A program made the position numbers and the translations under genes. This document shows, piece after piece, positions 60,607 through 64,000 of a stretch of DNA of 64,000 nucleotides. The stretch comes from Cellulomonas fimi (GTDB taxonomy: Bacteria > Actinomycetota > Actinomycetes > Actinomycetales > Cellulomonadaceae). The first letter of the stretch is position 1. Every line of letters begins with the position of its first letter. The notes under the pieces are model-generated. The model saw nothing but the letters and a program-made list of their open reading frames with translations. It made no database searches and was not told the DNA's origin. The stretch covers positions 1-64,000 of the forward strand of contig NZ_JABCJJ010000009.1 in NCBI RefSeq assembly GCF_012952065.1. The letters run 5' to 3'.

Positions 60607-62007
60607 ATGGCCCGTCCCACCCCGCTGTCCGGATTCCCCGAGTGGCTGCCCGCCGGCCGTCTCGTGGAGCAGCACGTCCTCGACTCGCTGCGTCGCACGT
60701 TCGAGCTCCACGGGTTCGTGGGGATCGAGACCCGTGCCGTCGAGCCGCTCGAGCAGCTGCTGCGCAAGGGCGAGACGTCCAAGGAGGTGTACGTGCTGCG
60801 CCGGCTCCAGGAGGACGACGCCGAGGGGGCCGACGGCGCGGACCGGCAGGGGCAGCTCGGCCTGCACTTCGACCTCACGGTGCCGTTCGCCCGGTACGTG
60901 CTCGAGAACGCCGGTCACCTCGCGTTCCCCTTCAAGCGCTACCAGATCCAGAAGGTGTGGCGGGGCGAGCGGCCCCAGGACGGCCGGTTCCGCGAGTTCG
61001 TCCAGGCGGACATCGACGTCGTCGGCGTCGGCGAGCTGCCCTACCACTACGAGGTCGAGCTGCCGCTCGTCATCGCCGAGGCGCTCGGCTCGCTCACCGA
61101 CCTCGGGATGCCCGAGGTGCGGATCCTCGTCAACAACCGCAAGGTCGCCGAGGGCTTCTACCGCGGCCTGGGGCTGGACGACGTCGACGGGGTGCTGCGA
61201 AGCATCGACAAGCTCGACAAGATCGGGCCCGACGCCGTCGCGGCGCTGCTGGTCGCCGAGTCCGGCGCGACCGAGAAGCAGGCCGCCGCGTGCCTCGAGC
61301 TCGCCGGCATCTCGGGGGACGACGCCGGGGTGGTCGAGCGGGTGCGGCAGCTCGCGGCCGACCACGGCGTGGTGTCGGACCTGCTCGAGACCGGGTGCGA
61401 CGAGCTCGGCGCGCTCGTGACGGCCGCGGCCGAGAGGGCGCCCGGGGTCGTCGTCGCCGACCTGAAGATCGCCCGGGGCCTCGACTACTACACGGGCTCG
61501 GTCTACGAGACCGTGCTCGTCGGGCACGAGCAGCTGGGGTCGATCTGCTCGGGCGGCCGCTACGACACGCTGGCGTCGGACGGGGTCCACACGTACCCGG
61601 GCGTGGGTCTGTCGATCGGCGTCTCGCGACTGGTCTCGCGGCTGCTCGGCGCCGAGCTCGTGCGCGCGACGCGGGCGGTGCCGAGCGCCGTCGTCGTCGC
61701 GGTGACGAGCGAGGAGACGCGCGCCGCGTCCGACCGCGCCGCGGCAGCCCTGCGGGCACGGGGGATCCCGGTCGAGGTGGCCCCGACCGCGGCGAAGTTC
61801 GGCAAGCAGATCAAGTACGCCGACCGGCGGGGCGTGCCCTTCGTGTGGTTCCCGGGCCGTCCTGCGGGCGTCGCCGAGGACGGGTCGCCCGTGGAGGCGG
61901 TCGCCGACCAGGTCAAGGACATCCGGTCGGGCGAGCAGGTCGAGGCCGACGCCGCCTCGTGGGAGCCGCCCGCCGAGGACCTCTGGCCGCGGGCCGAGGC
62001 GGTCTGA
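60607..62007 (+). CDS. hisS: Histidyl-tRNA synthetase
   Basis: 466 residues, class II synthetase of the longer HisRS type. The catalytic core shows KGETSKEVYVLRR, HFDLTVPFARYV, RYQIQKVWRGERPQDGRFRE, RGLDYYTGSVYETVL and SICSGGRYDTL. A C-terminal anticodon-binding domain follows (VVVAVTSEETRAASDRAAAA, FGKQIKYADRRGVPF). A short charged insertion DAEGADGADRQGQ is present after motif 1. It charges tRNA-His. Confidence 0.92.
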   Translation: MARPTPLSGFPEWLPAGRLVEQHVLDSLRRTFELHGFVGIETRAVEPLEQLLRKGETSKEVYVLRRLQEDDAEGADGADRQGQLGLHFDLTVPFARYVLENAGHLAFPFKRYQIQKVWRGERPQDGRFREFVQADIDVVGVGELPYHYEVELPLVIAEALGSLTDLGMPEVRILVNNRKVAEGFYRGLGLDDVDGVLRSIDKLDKIGPDAVAALLVAESGATEKQAAACLELAGISGDDAGVVERVRQLAADHGVVSDLLETGCDELGALVTAAAERAPGVVVADLKIARGLDYYTGSVYETVLVGHEQLGSICSGGRYDTLASDGVHTYPGVGLSIGVSRLVSRLLGAELVRATRAVPSAVVVAVTSEETRAASDRAAAALRARGIPVEVAPTAAKFGKQIKYADRRGVPFVWFPGRPAGVAEDGSPVEAVADQVKDIRSGEQVEADAASWEPPAEDLWPRAEAV

Positions 62008-62064
62008 CCGGTCGCCACCCTCCCGCCGAGCCACGTCCCGCGGCGCGCCGTGCTTGACCGTCGA

Positions 62065-62080
62065 TCGAACGCGTGTTCGA
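62065..62080. promoter_or_regulatory. LexA operator (SOS box) TCGAACGCGTGTTCGA
   Basis: Perfect match to the actinobacterial SOS box TCGAAC-N4-GTTCGA. It lies 8 bp before GTG 62089, the likely start of the radical SAM gene. It indicates LexA control and makes the earlier in-frame GTG at 62050 unlikely, since that would put the box inside the gene. Confidence 0.88.
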
Positions 62081-62088
62081 ATGATCCG

Positions 62089-63177
62089 GTGCGGTGGGAC
62101 GGGCAGCGGGTCGATGCGGCGGCGCCGGTCGGGGGCGACGGGGCGCTCCCGGGTCTGCAGCTGGCCGGCCTGGTCCGCAGCGTCCGGACGCCGGAGTTCG
62201 CGGGGGTGACCTTCCACGAGGTGGCGTGCAAGAGCGCGCTCAACAAGGTGCCCGAGTCGTCGAGCATGCCCTTCCGGTGGACGGTCAACCCGTCGCGCGG
62301 GTGCCTGCACGCGTGCACGTACTGCTACGCGCGGCCGACGCACGAGTACCTCGACCTCGGCGCGGGCCGGGACTTCGAGACGCAGATCGTCGTGAAGACC
62401 AACGTGGTCGAGGTGCTCCGGGTGGAGCTCGCTCGGGCCGGCTGGCGGCGCGAGCACGTCGCCCTGGGCACCAACACCGACCCGTACCAGCGGCTGGAGG
62501 GCCGGTACCGCCTCATGCCGGGGATCATCGAGGCGCTGGCGGCGTCGGGCACGCCGTTCTCGATCCTCACCAAGGGAACGCTGCTGCGCCGCGACCTTCC
62601 GCTGCTGGCCGAGGCGGCGCGTGCGGTCCCCGTCGGCATCGGGGTCTCGCTCGCCGTCCTCGAGCACGACCTCCAGCAGTCGATCGAGCCGGGGACGCCG
62701 ACGGCGAAGGCTCGGCTCGAGCTCGTCCGCGCCGTGCGCGAGGCGGGGCTGCCGTGCGGGGCGTTCGTCGCCCCCGTGATCCCCTGGCTGACGGACACCG
62801 AGGAGCACCTGGAGGCGCTGCTCGGCGAGCTCGCGGCGGCCGGCGCGACCGGCGCGACCGTGCTGCCCATGCACCTGCGGGGCTCCGTGAAGCCCTGGTT
62901 CTTCCAGTGGCTCGCCGGCGAGCACCCCGAGCTCGTCGCTCGGTACCGCCGGCTCTACGGGCATGGCGCCTACGTCCCGACGGAGTACAAGGACTGGCTC
63001 TGGGCCCGCGTCCGGCCGCTCCTGAGCCGTCACGGCTTCGCGTCTCGCGCTGAGCGGTCACCGGCGCAGCGCCGGTCCGGCGGCGCGCTCCGCCCGGAGG
63101 AGGGCAGCTACCCGACGGGGAGCATCGTCGTCGGGCCCGAGGCCGTGGCGGCCGCGCCCCAGCCGACGCTGTTCTGA
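62089..63177 (+). CDS. Rv2578c-family radical SAM protein
   Basis: 362 residues. The [4Fe-4S] radical SAM motif is C-x3-C-x2-C in RGCLHACTYCYARP. The family is related to spore photoproduct lyase-like SPL/KaiB proteins: VALGTNTDPYQRLEGRYRLM, SILTKGTLLRRDLPLL and GAFVAPVIPWLTDTEEHLEA. GTG 62089 begins VRWDGQRV, as in the family. The SOS box directly upstream points to a DNA-damage role; the reaction is unknown. Confidence 0.85.
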   Translation: MRWDGQRVDAAAPVGGDGALPGLQLAGLVRSVRTPEFAGVTFHEVACKSALNKVPESSSMPFRWTVNPSRGCLHACTYCYARPTHEYLDLGAGRDFETQIVVKTNVVEVLRVELARAGWRREHVALGTNTDPYQRLEGRYRLMPGIIEALAASGTPFSILTKGTLLRRDLPLLAEAARAVPVGIGVSLAVLEHDLQQSIEPGTPTAKARLELVRAVREAGLPCGAFVAPVIPWLTDTEEHLEALLGELAAAGATGATVLPMHLRGSVKPWFFQWLAGEHPELVARYRRLYGHGAYVPTEYKDWLWARVRPLLSRHGFASRAERSPAQRRSGGALRPEEGSYPTGSIVVGPEAVAAAPQPTLF

Positions 63178-63196
63178 GGTGTGCCACGATGCGCAG

Positions 63197-64000
63197 GTGA
63201 CCGAGCCCCGGACCGGCGACCAGGGTGACCTGGACGTCGACGTGCTCGTCGTCGGCTCGGGGTTCGGCGGCTCGGTCGCGGCGCTGCGGCTGACCGAGAA
63301 GGGGTACCGCGTCGCGGTCCTGGAGGCCGGTCGGCGCTTCGAGGACCACGAGTTCCGTTCCTCCTGGCACCTGCGGACCTTCCTGTGGGCGCCGCGGCTG
63401 GGCTGCTACGGCATCCAGCGCATCCATCTGCTCCGGGACTCGCTCGTCCTCGCCGGGGCGGGCGTCGGGGGCGGTTCCCTGGTCTACGCCAACACCCTGT
63501 ACCGGCCGCTGCGGCCCTTCTTCACGGACCCGGCGTGGGGCTCGATCACCGACTGGGAGGCGGAGCTCGCGCCGCACTACGACCAGGCGAGCCGGATGCT
63601 CGGCGTGACCACCAACCCGACGACGACGGATGCCGACAGGCTCATGCTGACCGTCGCGGGGCGCATGGGGTGTGCCGACACGTTCAGGCCCGCGGACGTC
63701 GGCGTGCTGTTCGGGGCCCCTGGCGTCACCGTCCCGGACCCGTACTTCGGTGGCGCAGGGCCCGCGCGCACCGGGTGCACCGAGTGCGGCGCGTGCATGA
63801 CGGGCTGCCGCGTGGGCGCCAAGAACACGCTCACCAAGAACTACCTGCACCTCGCGGAGCGCGCAGGCGCGAGGGTCGTGGCCCTGACGACGGTGACGGA
63901 GGTCGTGCCGCGGGCCGACGGGACCTGGACGGTCGTGTCGCGGCCGAGCGGGGGAGCGCAGGGGCTGCGCGGCCGGACCGTCTGGCGGGCCGACCAGGTG
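63197..64000 (+). CDS. GMC-type oxidoreductase (cholesterol oxidase-like), 5' part
   Basis: 268 codons, open to the right edge. The FAD motif VDVLVVGSGFGGSVAALRLT comes first, then LVLAGAGVGGGSLVYANTLY and LAPHYDQASRMLGVT. The chain then carries four cysteines in a ferredoxin-like TGCTECGACMTGCRVGAKNT, a feature of the mycobacterial ChoD/Rv3409c-like subgroup. GTG 63197 is the likely start. No stop occurs before 64000. Substrate is uncertain; sterol or other alcohol is possible. Confidence 0.82.
   Translation, partial: MTEPRTGDQGDLDVDVLVVGSGFGGSVAALRLTEKGYRVAVLEAGRRFEDHEFRSSWHLRTFLWAPRLGCYGIQRIHLLRDSLVLAGAGVGGGSLVYANTLYRPLRPFFTDPAWGSITDWEAELAPHYDQASRMLGVTTNPTTTDADRLMLTVAGRMGCADTFRPADVGVLFGAPGVTVPDPYFGGAGPARTGCTECGACMTGCRVGAKNTLTKNYLHLAERAGARVVALTTVTEVVPRADGTWTVVSRPSGGAQGLRGRTVWRADQV

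Noticed and set aside
62050-62088. Earlier GTG start for the radical SAM protein
   Set aside because: The SOS box would fall within the coding sequence, and the extra residues do not match the family N-terminus.
59728-63033. A 1101-codon minus-strand frame opposite the MBL gene, hisS and the radical SAM gene
   Set aside because: It is the antisense shadow of conserved genes and has repetitive Arg/Asp/Pro composition only.

Overview
This window comes from a high-GC actinobacterium. GTG and TTG starts, 1-4 nt coupled overlaps and the gene order suggest a Micrococcales member, possibly Cellulomonas-like (inference). From about 38.2 kb to the right edge it carries the conserved actinobacterial block thrS-HIT-pgsA-patA-pimA-(LemA-like)-pdxS-NUDIX-pdxT-yebC-ruvCAB-yajC-secDF-apt-relA-PPIase-MBL-hisS-radical SAM. 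This matches the order of the M. tuberculosis Rv2614c-Rv2578c region. The left 35 kb is accessory and regulatory.

Left edge (1-1.5 kb): the terminus of an ISL3-like insertion sequence is fused to the 3' end of a secreted-protein gene. Next to it are decayed remnants of a sigK/rskA pair. 1.5-11.3 kb: an alkaline-shock (Asp23/AmaP) operon runs leftward. Opposite it lies an ECF sigma gene coupled to a gene that appears to join a zinc anti-sigma motif to an Asp23-like domain. The sigma gene is cut in two by a 5,547-bp transposon (4951-10497) with a 9-bp direct repeat at its borders. The transposon carries a serine resolvase, a TniA-like transposase, a TniB-like ATPase, a frameshifted arsenic-type transporter and a cmtR-cadD cadmium/lead module.

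11.3-16.7 kb: a LuxR-type ATPase regulator lies between an LLM flavin oxidoreductase/cupin pair and an SDR gene. The same inverted repeat sits in front of both targets. 16.7-28 kb: a homoprotocatechuate (3,4-dihydroxyphenylacetate) meta-cleavage operon (hpaI, hpaH, hpaD, hpaE, a GntR regulator and a FAH-RraA fusion), with a TPP enzyme, an FAD aromatic hydroxylase and phenylalanine 4-hydroxylase. Two copies of one palindrome mark the probable GntR operators. Together the genes suggest catabolism of phenylalanine/tyrosine-derived or hydroxyphenylacetate-type aromatics to central metabolites.

28-35 kb: a signalling cluster (Crp/Fnr, GAF-ANTAR, SpoIIE-type phosphatase, GAF, RsbW-like ATPase) is followed by a MarR/NmrA divergent unit and a repeat-rich gene-free stretch. 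tRNA-Val(GAC), tRNA-Cys and tRNA-Gly come next. 35.4-38.2 kb: pabB-like and pabC-like folate genes, an SsgA-family regulator and tRNA-Val(CAC). The window ends inside a GMC oxidoreductase gene.

All calls come from reading the sequence. No searches were run, and family names rest on recognised motifs and remembered homologues.
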